From: Trema orientale
Taxonomy: Eukaryota; Streptophyta; Magnoliopsida; Rosales; Cannabaceae
Direction of reading: 5' to 3'
DNA length: 64,000 bases
NCBI GenBank assembly: GCA_002914845.1
Contig: JXTC01000091.1
Coordinates: forward strand, 473,760 to 537,759
Made by a program: the position numbers and the translations under genes. A model generated the notes under the pieces. It was not told the DNA's origin. It ran no database searches and was given only the letters and a program-made list of their open reading frames with translations. Shown here in pieces: positions 23,338 through 35,377 of the stretch; position 1 is the first letter of the stretch; every line of letters begins with the position of its first letter.

Positions 23338-26300
23338 GTTAAAAAAAATTCAGGGATCAAATTATTCAAAATATTTTATTCTTCTTTTAATGGGAACTGA
23401 GACTAAAGGAGCATTCCTAGTTTGGATGAACGGACATGTGCGGAATCTTATAAGTGAAATTTTGGTGGACAATGCACACAACTTCCAAGAAAATGGAGTA
23501 ATCAAAATATAAGAAAATTAAATTGTGACACCAAATGAATTTTGAACCCAAAAAGCTCACCCTTGAAGATCTCTTCTCATTTGCTATCCAAGATTGGACC
23601 TTATTTAGCAATAAGAGAAATATGGTAGAGATTGATTAAAGCGTAAAATTGTCTAAGAGAGAGGGGATATTGAGGATTATAGGGAGGAGACGGTAGAGAT
23701 AAATTAAGAGATGAGAATTTTGTTAATTTTTATTTATTTGTTTTTTTATTCAACTCATAAAATAATTAATAAAAAAAACTATGATAAAAATATATAATAA
23801 AATAAGTGCCGCATCAGCAATTCCATTTATTTGCACACAGAACTAAACGAGACCATTTTTCAACACTGAATTATACAGGGGGATTTTTGCAACAAAAAAC
23901 TAATTCTGGGTAAAACTTTACATAGTCAATAATTCAGAAAAAAAAATAATTTATTCTAATTATAAATCCAATCAAAATGAGGGAAAAAAAAGAATCGGTC
24001 TTTTAAGTAGTAGTCGTTAATTTTAACATATTCGTGGCGGACACGTATATAATATGTATATATATATGTGGTATATGGGATAATATCAAGGAAAGCGCAA
24101 CATGTTTTGCCTTTGAAAACCCACAATCTTTTATCAAATAAAACATTCTATTCAGATTTTCCTATCAAATTTCACCAAATCCTCATATATATCGTCAAAA
24201 TTGGATTCGAAATTATTGAAATCGAATATTTTTAATTTTTGAAATTAGATAATAAAATTCAAAAAATAAATTTTTATGTGTTTAAAAACTATTACTATAG
24301 TTGGATTCCTAATTACAGATCATCTTTTGGTGTAAATGGTTATCTTTCAGGTAATTCTGTGGATGCCAATTGATAATTTTAAATGATAAAAATACTTCTA
24401 AAATAATTTTAAACTCTAATTTTAACCATATATTTGAATCTGATAAAATTTCATAGAAAAATATAAAAATATGAGATTTTATTTGATATTAATGAATACG
24501 TGTACGTCGGTTTTTTCCCGCTAAACTAAAAGTCATGGATTTTTAAAAAAAATATTATTCCTATGTATATACGTTAGTTATTGCTAATCAATTATAGGAG
24601 ATGATGATGTAGAGTAAGCATGTATACCTTTGACGGGAGAAAATAGAGAAGACTCTGTTACTGTCTTTAACTTGCATGTCATGGAAGAGCTTCCTCGACA
24701 ACTGCCCTGTCCGTACAAGGACATCCATTTGATCATGATCCTTGATGCTTCTGTACATCTGATCATTCATTCCAACAAATACCACATATATCAATTTTGT
24801 AGAAATAAGACAATATTATATATATGTATATATAAATACATATACTAATTATCTCATAGATTGTTTGTTTTTCCCTTGCTTTTAGAAATTATAAAGTATA
24901 TCATCTTTTTTTTTTTTTTTTTTAAAAAGTGGGGCTTAACTAATGACCACCACTTACTACAAATTAAAGGAAAATGGCACACACACACACACTACCAAGG
25001 TTTGAACCCCTGACCCCCCCAAACACACACACACAACCCTCAAACCTTGGACCAACTGAGCTAACCCCAGTTGGCAAAGTATATCATCTTTTGAGTCAAC
25101 ACATATCAAAAGTGCATATATCCATATCTAATGGGCATATATTTGGTATATCTGAAAACTGATTTTTTTCACAAAAAAAAAAAAAAAAACCTTTCAGGAA
25201 ATATTCTTTTTAAATTTATCTGTTTTCCACAAATTCATCTCGAAATATATTAGTATTTCCAAAACACGAGGGTGTGAAATCGAAGGAAGAAGACAAAATT
25301 ATGATATATCTAATAAGGCCAGGTTAGGGTTACATATAATTTTAATGCATCGTAGTTTATTATTATTATTATTATTTTAAAGATGTTAAGATAATACAAG
25401 AGTAACATTACTTATATGCTGATTGATGCTAAATTTGCCAAAGAGGGATTTAGCTAAGTATTAATGAGTTCATTGAAATTTTGACATTTATTATACATAC
25501 TATTTCTAGCGAGGAATAAATCTTAACTTAAGTATTATCGGCTCGCTAGTTAGCTAGGACCCCGCCATACATATAAATACACACACAAACAAAGTTATAT
25601 TAAACCTAGTTAGGGAGAATTAGGCCACGATTCGGACATTAACTAGGGCCTTCTTTCCATGCATTATAAGAATAAAGATACATAACATTCAATAATAGGC
25701 GGCAAATGAATAGGTAGCTATAGGCCTAACTAATACGTTACAGACTTTGCGGCTCATCCTAGCTACGGCTATTCCAATTTCTTTCCTAAGTACTGCTACT
25801 TTTATTCTTTACCTTTATTAATATATACTAAAATTAATTTTCTTTTGACTTGATGCTATTGTTACTCTTTTTACTTTCCTTTTCTTTCGAATTGAATTCC
25901 CGATTTAAGGTAGAAACTCCATCTTTAAGTTGTGCATTGGACCAATTAATTCGAAGAGGAATCTATCCTTTTAGTAAGTTTAATATATTACTTTTTTTCC
26001 TTTAATAATTTAGACATATATATCTAGATATAATTTGCATGCCAAGTAGCCAACTGGGGCTAGCTCAGTTGGTCCAAAGTTTGAGGGTTGTGTGTGTGTG
26101 TTTGGGGGGGTCAGGGATTCAAACCTTGGTAGTGTGTGTGTGTGTCATTTTCCTTTAATTTGTAGTAAGTGGTGGTCATTAGTTAAGCCCCACTTAAAAA
26201 AAAAAAAAAAAAAATTTGCATGCCAAGTATATTAATTGCAAAGAAACTGAGGAAGAGATATATATGTAAACATGAGTAAAATTAAGGCTTCCAAAACAGG

Positions 26301-27890
26301 AAAAAATAGATTAAAATTAAACTATCATTTTCACTATTACAGAACGTCAGAGGAAATTTTCATCGAAAAACTGTGTTTCTGTATATCTAGAATTATCAAA
26401 CGATCTACCCCTAAATTACACTTTTTTCTAACAAATCTTAGATTTAATTTATTTGTCAAATTTGTCCCTCAATATCATTTAATTGGGAAAAAGACTCGAA
26501 AAGAAAAAATGCATTTTCTTGTAGTACGTAGCTCTTTTTATTTCTTCTTTTTTTTTTGCATTTTCAGTTTAATACAATATTTTTCTATTTTGAAAATTGT
26601 AAAAGCATCTATGATCAGAACGTTGTTTTGACTTTAATAAGGCATTAGCTGCTGTTTATTAAGGGCATTTTCATCTTTTTATGTGTTTTTTCCCAAATCA
26701 AATGACATTGATGAGCCTATTTGATACATAATAAATTTAGGGTTTTTTATAACAAAACATAATTCTAGGGGTCCTTTTAATATTTCTAGTTATTTAGGGT
26801 TTTCCGCTAAAATTGAACAAAACTCAGGCTTTTGTACGGAAATGTCCCGAACGTCAGAGAATAATATTGTTAGATTATTTCACTAAAAAAAATTTCATTA
26901 ATAAGAGAGAAAAGCCATTTCATGAGTATATATATATATATATATATATACAACGAAGCTACTTTATTAGTTAATCCTTTGTTCGAACATAAGCATTTAG
27001 TTGTTAAGATTTAATTTTGAAAGCAAAAATTGACTTGAATCCGCTTAGGTTTTCCAGCTGTTTTCTTTGATTTTCTGTTTTCATAGCACACTTGCATTTA
27101 CATCAATTATAGTTAATAGATCTGAGATCATTCAAGCTTGTGAAAAATTAATATAAACATATGGGTCCGCAGGTAACATTATTACTAATATATAATGATT
27201 AATGATGTTTTCTCTTATCTTCAATTCTCTTTCTCTTTTTTTGTTTATTCTTTTTTATGAATAGTAATTTATCTATTCTAGGAAAGAGGTATTAGATTTA
27301 GATTGAACCAGCAGAATCCTAACCGGCCGGGTTGGCACTAATTAATTCCCAGTTTTACCATTAGTATCTCTTATCAACCAACTCCAACAAAATCACTAAA
27401 ACTACAGCACATATTTTCTTTTTATCTTTCAGTTAAAAGATTTGTCTTGTCTAATCAATCAGAAGTTGTTACCTGAAGATGGCTTTTGACGTGAGAAATT
27501 TTGAGACCCTTGACACTCATCGTCTGCAAAATCCGCTTTGGTGTTGCTTCTGTGAATGAAGTACATGAATATATATATAGATATATATTAATATAATTAA
27601 TTAAACTACATTTGATCATGTTCAGTACTACACATATATATACTACTACTCCATGTTGTAAAACTTCAAGAGATCCATCAATCGATTAACTTTTATAAAT
27701 TTTTTATTACGAAATTTATAAATAAATTGACTTAATTTGGATTCGAATTCCTCCAATCTCACATACTCACCCATATTCCCAAGAATCCTAAACTAATTGC
27801 CATCAATTAATTAGTTTATTTTACCTTCTTATTGTGCTTTCTTTACTATATGTACTTCCGAAGATTAATTACAAATTTACAATCGCATAC

Positions 27891-27924
<34 letters not shown>

Positions 27925-28312
27925 CGTTATGTTGTTAAAAGTGCAATGATATGTGACCTATGTTGTAAGAGATAAAACGATCCATGACCAATTTATGAAA
28001 TTTCAGTGTGCTTTTCTTTGTTCCCTATGTCTCAATATTGTAAACCCTCCTCGCCCCACCGGGAGAACAAAATAAACCTTTTTATAATTCTTTCCTTGTA
28101 TAAATATGAGAGCTATATATAGGCAGCTTAAAAATTAAGATTGGTATTAGATTTCTTTCCAAGAACAAAGCTACAGCTTCGATCGAAAACTTACTGTCTT
28201 TTCCGCCAAGAATTCGAACGGCATCGGCAAAGAGATCATGAAGTTCAGGTGTCCAACGGAGGCGTGGAAATTCAGATTTGTTGTATTTTCTGACTCCGAT
28301 TCTCTCAGTCAT
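20401..28312 (-). CDS. GARP/MYB-like (SHLQMYR) transcription factor with EAR-like motifs
   Basis: Five exons on the minus strand: 28312-28195, 27549-27473, 24758-24628, 21961-21838 and 20625-20401. All junctions are GT-AG and in phase, giving 224 aa. The MYB-like GARP DNA-binding domain fills about residues 16-69: PRLRWTPELHDLF, then KATPKRILQ, then SHVKSHLQMYR split across exons 2 and 3. The tail has CELSLSF (LSLSF, 178-182) and ends NLDLTI (LDLTI, 220-224), both like EAR (LxLxL) repressor motifs, so it is probably a nuclear repressor. It resembles plant proteins of the At2g38300/At2g40260 and rice MOF1 type. Target genes cannot be read from the sequence. Introns 2 and 3 are each about 2.7 kb and hold the SINE pair and a long-TIR MITE. 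No break is seen. Confidence 0.85.
22100..22990. other. Intron 3 segment of unknown origin in the GARP gene
   Basis: It lies between exon 4 and the long-TIR MITE. The stretch 22480-22990 has a more balanced composition than its AT-rich surroundings and many short ACG-containing words, but no frame above 70 codons and no known motif. It may be an old transposon fragment. A poly-T tract sits at about 22406-22431. Confidence 0.3.
23025..23810. mobile_element. Long-TIR non-autonomous DNA element (Mutator-like) in GARP intron 3
   Basis: The left arm (about 23025-23180) matches the reverse complement of the right arm (about 23640-23810). Both begin GGCACTTATTTTATT and then share TGGGTTGAATAA against TGAGTTGAATAA, AATAAATAAA, TTCTCATCTCT and CCGTCTC. 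The arms are about 150-170 bp and roughly 75-80% identical. The interior includes an (AAT)n run (23306-23334) and no credible frame. A 9-bp target duplication was looked for and not found, so the exact ends or the superfamily may differ. Confidence 0.7.
24910..25075 (-). mobile_element. tRNA-derived SINE, copy 1 (minus), in GARP intron 2
   Basis: On the minus strand it begins GCCAACTGGGGTTAGCTCAG, with a box A-like TTAGCTCAGTTGG and a box B-like GGGTTCAAACC, followed by TG and GT runs and a 3' poly(A) (poly-T on the plus strand at about 24904-24923). It is flanked by a perfect 17-bp direct repeat AAAGTATATCATCTTTT (24893-24909 and 25076-25092), a target duplication made by LINE machinery. Its sequence is about 95% like copy 2 at 26049. 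Confidence 0.93.
26049..26212 (+). mobile_element. tRNA-derived SINE, copy 2 (plus), in GARP intron 2
   Basis: It begins GCCAACTGGGGCTAGCTCAG. Box A is TAGCTCAGTTGG and box B is GGATTCAAACC, as in Pol III promoters of tRNA-derived SINEs. A (GT)n and G7 stretch lies between the boxes and a second (GT)n follows. The body ends GTTAAGCCCCACTT plus poly(A). A perfect 17-bp target duplication AATTTGCATGCCAAGTA flanks it (26032-26048 and 26213-26229). It lies about 1 kb from copy 1 in the opposite orientation. Confidence 0.93.
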
Positions 28313-31300
28313 ATTTTCAGCGATTTTCGATCTTGATCATGCAAACTCCAGCAGCTATAGCTCTTCTATACGATAATATATATGTATATATGGAGAAATA
28401 TATAAATATGTGTATATCTATATATGTGATAGACCTTCAATATGAATGCTCAGCTGAACCAAACAAGCATATATGGCTGAGTCTCAGACCATAGACATTT
28501 GACTGTATATGCTTAAGGCTAACGGCCCTGTTAAAACATGCTTTTCATTTACTATAATATAATATTCTTAATTATTATTGCTTTGGTCAGATTGGACGTA
28601 GGTATAATTAACTTATGATATAAGTAAAAGAAAGCAATTCTTTTAAGAAATATATTTAGGAAATATTTTTGGTTAATTTAGACCTTAGTTTCCTTGTAAT
28701 TAAGCTCATTCCATTAGCTAATTACGTAAGAAAACTTGATATCTTGACCAAAAACATTGGTGGGTGACCTCATGCTTTTTTAATTTGGACTAATTAATTA
28801 CGAGAATGAATTTTTGTTATGTATTGATGCATACGTATGCATCATTTATATGAGTAATTAAGCATTTACTTCAAATATATAGATATATATTATGTTTAAT
28901 ACTTCAAATATACATATAGATTGGAACGTATAAATATGTAGGAAATATTAAAACCAATAGAGAAACCATATATAAAATTTTTTTTTGGGCTACTATACAA
29001 AAAATTTGAATTGTAGGATACGATCTAGAAGAATAAAGCTAAGTATTCCTTTCGGTTATCATATGAAATAGAAAAACTTTTAGAGTCTCTGATTTGATAA
29101 GAGACTTTGGAGACACCACTGTTTGAAATTCCTATCTGTTTCAGCCGCAACTTTTTTTAACCAATTCCAGTGCTAATTATTGGTCTGCATAAAAGGAATA
29201 CATATATGGACAAATATAACAAAATATAGAATTTATCATGTCCCATATATAGATTGCTGGTTCCATCGGATTCGCCTTTATTTCTTTAAGGAAAAAACAT
29301 GTTGATTTCAACTAAAATATTTCTTTCTCAATGGTCATTTTGACTTTTCCTTCAACTTATAATTAATTAGGTTACATCAGTCCTAGTAATTGGCATACGA
29401 AATAAAATGGAGCATGCGTGAAATGTTACTACTTTTACTTTGAATAATTGCGTGATGATTATAAGAGGATCAGTCAATCGACCTTAATTATTAAATTATA
29501 GATGAGAAAGAGCTAATACTTTTTCTAATTCTTCGCAAATTATAAGGTTTGTTTTAATTATTAGTGTGAACTCTAAAGATCTTTTGATTAGGTTTTAGTT
29601 ACTTTGGAATAACTCTATTTATAAATGTTTTTATCAACGTTATATGCATATGTGTGTGTATATATATAATAGAAAAAGTCAAGCCCCCTTATGAGAACAT
29701 TAATGCTATATTAAAACAATTTGATTGGCTCAAAAAAAAAAATTTTGATGGTTTAAACTGTTTTTATTTGTTCTGTGTGTATTTCTTTTTCTCCTAGACA
29801 CTGGAAAAACGTTATATATGATTATCCTTCCTTTATTTAAACGTACATATACATAAACACATTAGCGCCAATTTTAAAGTGATGAAGCAATATTGCTTCC
29901 TTTTCTTTTATCTTCCACTGGGGCATGACTGATATTACAGGATATGATTGAATTTGAATCCGGATGGCACATATTATTTTCTCATATATCTATATATCAA
30001 CAGACGGCCTTTTTGTTCTCCATAGAATATTTAGCCCCTTGTAAAGTTTAAATCCAAGACTACTAACTCATGTGTCTTTACAAACTTAAATTTGACTAAT
30101 ATAAGGGACATAGATACATGCAATAACATATAACACATATTATTACAATAAAGCCATGATAGTTAGTTTCATAACTTTAGTTCCAATTTTGTTTTAGTAC
30201 ACAATGCATGAATATTGTACTTTTAGGATAAATTTTCGCACATGAGTGCATACATTATGTCAAAGATCCATGTGCGCAATTTCCTGGGATATTTCATGTG
30301 TATTTCTAAATATTATATATTCTGAACCATATATATGTAGTTTTGTGGGTTAAGATAATGAGCCACAAAATGGCAAAGCAAAAGGCCCAAGTAAAGAAGT
30401 CAAGGGTAAAGAATTTAATTTAAAAGGAGGGGAGCACCTAATGACCTAAACCCATCACTTTCTCTCCAATCGACGTCATGTCAACAAAAGACGGTGCCTA
30501 CTTTTGGACCCATCCTGCATAATATTTTACACTGCCGTGTTCAACACTACACCACTAGCTAGTCTCTACTACTACTAATACTACTTAATCATGAATTCCC
30601 ACCTTCAAAATTCAATATGGAAGAAATTAGGAAGAGAGAGAGAGATAAATGAAAACTTAAAAATTGAGCCTATTAGCTAGCCCTTCTAGACTATGGAATT
30701 CTTTCGAAATATATTTATTTAACTCATTAATAATCTTAGTTGTTGGGTGAAAAGAGTTATGAAAACATATATTCCAGTGCATCCACGTGCATGGTATTTA
30801 AATTATGTGCCAAATTTCGTGACCAATTAATTGTGGGTCCCTTGATCGGGAGATTTTTTGACTGTTGCTTTAATAAAAGCTATAGCTAATTGACTAGCTA
30901 GTTTCCATTATTCCCATGCATATGTATCTATACATACACGTCAATTTCATCGGTGACAAAAATGTGCGAAACACAAAAAGGTTTTCCTTTTCGTTGGTTT
31001 GCATTTCTCTACGTTGTTCTTCCTACTTTATTGAATATATTCGGCTGTCGTGTTTCTGTGCGTTCCGGCGGAAACAAAACAAAGAAATATGACCACGAAA
31101 TTAAATTCGATTATAAAAGTCAAACAATGTAAATCACAAGACATGTGACGTGGCTTTACAACTATCACGTAAGTATAATTCAATGATGAGACTCAAGTAG
31201 CTATATAAATTACAATTATCAAATTTCTTATCATGAACCAGTACCACTGATATACATCACAACTTTTAAACTAGTAAAAGCGTTTAATACTTTTAAAAAC

Positions 31301-31840
31301 CAAAAATAGGAAAAACGAATTTCAACCAATTTAATTTCAATCCCATTATCGGTAAAGTACGGATAAATAATTTAATTTAGTGTTAATTGGATTGGATGAA
31401 TTAATTTCTCAAATTAAAATGCCTACATGATCAATTATATTTTTTAGTACAAAAATATGTTAGCTAAACGAGTACTGGAGTTCAATTCGTTAAGTACCAT
31501 AAAATATATATACATTTTTTAATTTTAATGCATGCTTTAAAATTGCTATTGTTTTATCTCTAAAATTTAAACCTCTAGTACGACTCTGAAATTTAAACTT
31601 CTACAATAAATTTACTAGACTATATTACTATATTATTTTAATTTTAAAATCTGCAGAACTTATCTAATATGGTTGATTTAGTTTTATCTTTAACATAATT
31701 TTTTTTTTTTTTTGCTAAATGTTGTTTCGTTTTGAATTGTTTTTTAAAAGAAGAAGAAGTATAGCGTGAAATTAATAAAATTGATCAAATCAAACGTTTG
31801 GTTTACATTTTAACAATACAAAATATTATATATATATATA
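28313..31840. other. GARP gene upstream region; no gene seen
   Basis: This AT-rich sequence 5' of the GARP gene contains many ATATAT runs and RY-like ATGCATGC words. No frame of note exists on either strand over 3.5 kb. A region near 30350-30560 is somewhat richer in G+C and may be a conserved upstream segment, but nothing specific is recognised. Confidence 0.35.
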
Positions 31841-31849
31841 TATATATAT

Positions 31850-32062
31850 GGCACCAGGACACCAATCCAGTAGGTTTTTTTTTTTTTTTTTTACCTATTC
31901 ATAGACACGTTTTTTATGGAAAAAGTTAAAAAAAAAAAATATTAAATAATAAGTATTTATTTTAATTATTTTTTTTCTTAACTATTCAAATTATAATAAC
32001 CTTTAGATTATGATCAAACGGTTAAAAAAAATAATTATAGATAAGTAAACTGGATTGCAACC
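31850..32062 (+). mobile_element. (TA)n-bounded MITE, copy 2 (plus)
   Basis: About 213 bp between (TA)n tracts (31828-31849 and 32063-32074). The left end GGCACCAGG...CCAATCCAGT mirrors the right end ACTGGATTGCAACC, so short inverted ends are visible. The interior has poly-T, ACCTATTCATAG, AAAAAGTT, TATTAAATAATAAG and GATTATGATCAAACGG, all in the same order as the reverse complement of 11941-12184. It has no coding capacity. Confidence 0.7.
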
Positions 32063-32074
32063 ATATATATATAT

Positions 32075-33367
32075 ACTCATAAATGGATACATGGTTATAT
32101 CGACACCTCAACTTGCATTAAGTGACCCATACGCTATTTTGTATTACAAAGACTGAAGAGGACAAATTACGAATATATATATATATATAAAGGATTTTAA
32201 AGAGAACCTATATGTTCATGACCCCATTTCCCCTAACACCCACATGCACGTTCAGTTGCATTTCCCAAAATCCCCTATCAACCCGTCTTTGCCTGGTCCC
32301 ATTTTCCAGTCTTTCAGTTTCAGACTATCTTTTTTATCACACCCCTTTCAATATCTCAAGCTATACCTCTGTGTGTATACATATTTATATATAATACGTA
32401 TTTAATTCCTTTTCTTAAATTTGGTTTGATTTTTCAGAACAAAAATAGACAACTTGCACTTGATCATTTTAGGCCCGAACCGGCCAACTTGAATTTTTTT
32501 CGTTTTTGTTTTCAAGTTTGCTGAAGAATTTAGGGACTACAAATTAAACTCGAGCTATCATTCCCAGAGAAAAAAGAGAAAAAGAAACAGAAGAAGAAGA
32601 TGACGTACGAGAAAGTAGACTTTTTTTAAGAAAAAGAAAGAGAATAATTTTTTTATAATTAATCTTCAAGTAACGATTGAAAAACAAGAAAACATTTTAT
32701 GGAATCTTGAATAAACAATTGAAAAATAAGAAAATGTTTGTTTTGGTTTTTTGGTTGCTTTTGAGTTTTGATAAGCATATATATGCTGGCGCTGGAGGAG
32801 AGGAGGCACATTTCCATTTTTTTTTTCCTTAAAAAAAAAAAACAAAAAACAAACTGGGTTGTCTTGGGTTTTATATAACCGTCCTGTATTTAGATCTTTT
32901 GATTATGAAAAATGTTTTAATTTAAACCGCAATAAAATTTCAATCACATTTGATATAAATATGTATATATATGTACAGACCTAGCTAGCTGCAAGTTATC
33001 ACTATAACCATTTTTTTTTCTTTTTGGTATTGATCAATGATCATTCGATTATGTATATGCAATTTGAGAACAAGGAATTGTGTGAACTGGTTAAAATATG
33101 ACGTAAAATATGTGCTATATCGATCCGATCCCGGCATAATTTATAGTGGATATAATGTATAATAAGAGATTTATATATATATATATATATATTTGTCCTT
33201 ACAATATTCTTAGTAGAAAGAACAAAAATAATCTTATTCTATTCAATATTATTTTGCTAATTGCGCTAAAGGATACAGTGAATATCTGTGATACAGATTC
33301 CACTAGTGCATGCTTAATTGATTAATTATTTAATATATATATATATATTGAACTACCTATCTAAACA

Positions 33368-33404
<37 letters not shown>

Positions 33405-34105
33405 GCTTCTTATTATTATAATCTCAGTCAAACGGAATCTCTGAAAGCTAGCTAACTCTTCCATATTACATATTTATTGTCACATGGTCCTACAATGACT
33501 AAGTTACAACTTTTTATCCAGATCTTTTTTATTTAAAAAAGAATAGAACAATCCCAATTTGGACATCAAAGTGTTCAACAGTGTATCGGTTTTATTGTTT
33601 TTGAACGGTCAATAATATCACTCGTAGTTTTCGCCAGATAATATTGCTTTCAGATCAGATAGTTATCCGCCAAACATTTCTTTTCTTTCCAACTATTAGC
33701 CCAACTTTTATGTTGAACATTACCTAACCTTATTAATTCCCAGTACCATATGCACATGTATCATAATCCATAAGTCGGTAAGTGATATAAATTTTATGTA
33801 TATATATATATATATGTATAATACATCCTCTTTTTCAGCCTCCTTATCATTAAGAATGTTTTCTTTCGTGGAAGAATCCGCCTCTTTTCTTGAAAGATTA
33901 TAGACACATATCTCTCTCTTGTGCTTCACGTTCTTACACAATCCAATTATGTTGTAGATCTTTATTAATCCTTTGATTATGGCATTTAGGATCGAGTTGT
34001 ATTAATTAATAATATTCTAGCATTCTTAATAATGTTCTTACCGAGATCAAAATTTCGATCAAATAAACGTGTTCTTTTCTATTTTCATTTTGAAATGAAC
34101 ACGTA
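32075..34105. other. No gene seen; AT-rich with long (TA)n runs
   Basis: (TA)n tracts lie at about 32173-32189, 33171-33190, 33331-33350 and 33371-33401. The plus frame at 32212-32394 (60 codons) is Pro-, Ser- and Phe-rich and unsupported. The minus frame at 33720-33941 crosses a (TA)n tract and is unsupported. Confidence 0.35.
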
Positions 34106-34233
34106 AGGGTGTTCAAAATCCGTACGATGCAATCCAATCTACACAATCTAATCCAATTCGTAAAATGTAGATATCTGCACATGTGCGGATTGGATTGGAT
34201 GCAATTATCGAAATCCGTACTTTTGCAGAACAC
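34106..34233. mobile_element. Small hAT-like MITE remnant rich in AATCCAATCC (candidate)
   Basis: The piece begins GGGTGTTCAAAATCCGTACG and ends GTACTTTTGCAGAACAC, with GTGTTC inverted at the two ends. Repeated AATCCAAT words read inward from both sides to a near-palindromic centre (GCACATGTGC). No target duplication was found. A related, more decayed stretch lies at about 43590-43750. Confidence 0.45.
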
Positions 34234-34444
34234 ATATATTTTTTATTTTGAAAGTAATTGATCCAATCCAATTCGCATTTAATTTATACATGTATTAAAA
34301 AGTATATATATATATATTATATATGTTTTATAATTCATATTTGTTGTAAAATTTACTATTGATTATAATTTAAGACGTAAAATTTTTTTAAATGAAAAAA
34401 AAATGCTAAAATAATGGGTACTGAGCCAAACGATAAAAAAACGA

Positions 34445-35377
34445 TTGGGAAGATCATGGGTATTTAAGTGATGGTCCATGAGCCCAAAAGTACCTTCAAG
34501 CTAGCACTTTTGGGTGAGGCCTAGTGGTGTTACATTTGGTATCAGAGCCGACCCAGTCCATACTTATGTGGGCCTTGGAAGGCTGCCACGGGCCGAATCG
34601 TGGTGAATGTGAACCTCGCCCATAGTGGTTATGTGTGGGCTATTGAATGTGGACCCTCTAGCGAGGACACTAGGCTCTTAACGGGGGGAGATTGTAACGC
34701 CCTAAGTCCAACATCGGATATGCTCTGGGAAGATCATGGATATTTAAGTGATGGTCTATGAGTCCAAAAGTACCTTCAAGCTAGCACTTTTGGGTGAGGT
34801 CCAGTGGTGTTACATTTGGTATTCAGAGCCGACCCAGTCCATGCCTGTGTGGGCCTTAGAAGGCTGCCACGGGCCGAAATCGTGGTGAATGTGGACCCCG
34901 CCCATAAGGGTTATATGTGGGCTATTGAATGTGGACCCCCTAGCGAGGACGCTAGGCCCTTAACGGGGGGAGATTGTAACGCCCCAAGTCCCACATCGGG
35001 TATGTTCTGAGAAGATCATGGGTATTTAAATGATGGTCCATGAGCCCAAAAGTACCTTCAAGCTAGCACTTTTGGGTGAGGCCCAGTGGTGTTACATTTG
35101 GTATCAGAGCCGACCCAGTCCATACCTATGTGGGCTTTGGAAGGATGCCACGGGCCAGAATCGTGGTGAATGTGGACCCCGCCCATAGGGGTTATATGTG
35201 GGCTATTGAATGTGGACCCTCTAGCGAGGACGCTAGGCCCTTAACGGGGGGAGATTGTAACGCCCCAAGTCCCACATCGGATATGCTTTGGGAAAATCAT
35301 GGGTATTTAAGTGGTGGTCCATGAGCCCAAAAGTACCTTCAAGCTAGCACTTTTGGGTGAGGCCCAGTAGTGTTATA
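34445..35377 (+). mobile_element. Tandem TRIM-type LTR element array (4 LTRs, 3 internal units)
   Basis: A miniature LTR element is repeated with shared LTRs. The LTR is 122 bp, begins TGTAACGCCC and ends GGTGTTACA, at 34693-34814, 34975-35096 and 35256-35377, with a 5'-truncated copy ending at 34534. Each of the three internal units (34535-34692, 34815-34974, 35097-35255; about 159 bp) opens with TGGTATCAGAGC or a near copy, the initiator-Met tRNA primer-binding site used by plant LTR elements. Each ends with the polypurine AACGGGGGGAGA just before the next LTR. There is no gag or pol, so it is a non-autonomous fossil of the TRIM kind. Units are about 93-96% alike. The open frames across the units are not genes. 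Confidence 0.9.

Noticed and set aside
34804-35324. Two similar plus-strand frames (68 and 82 codons) with matching protein sequence
   Set aside because: They are translations of the repeated TRIM units. Their likeness comes from DNA duplication, they span primer sites and LTRs, and no protein family is recognised.
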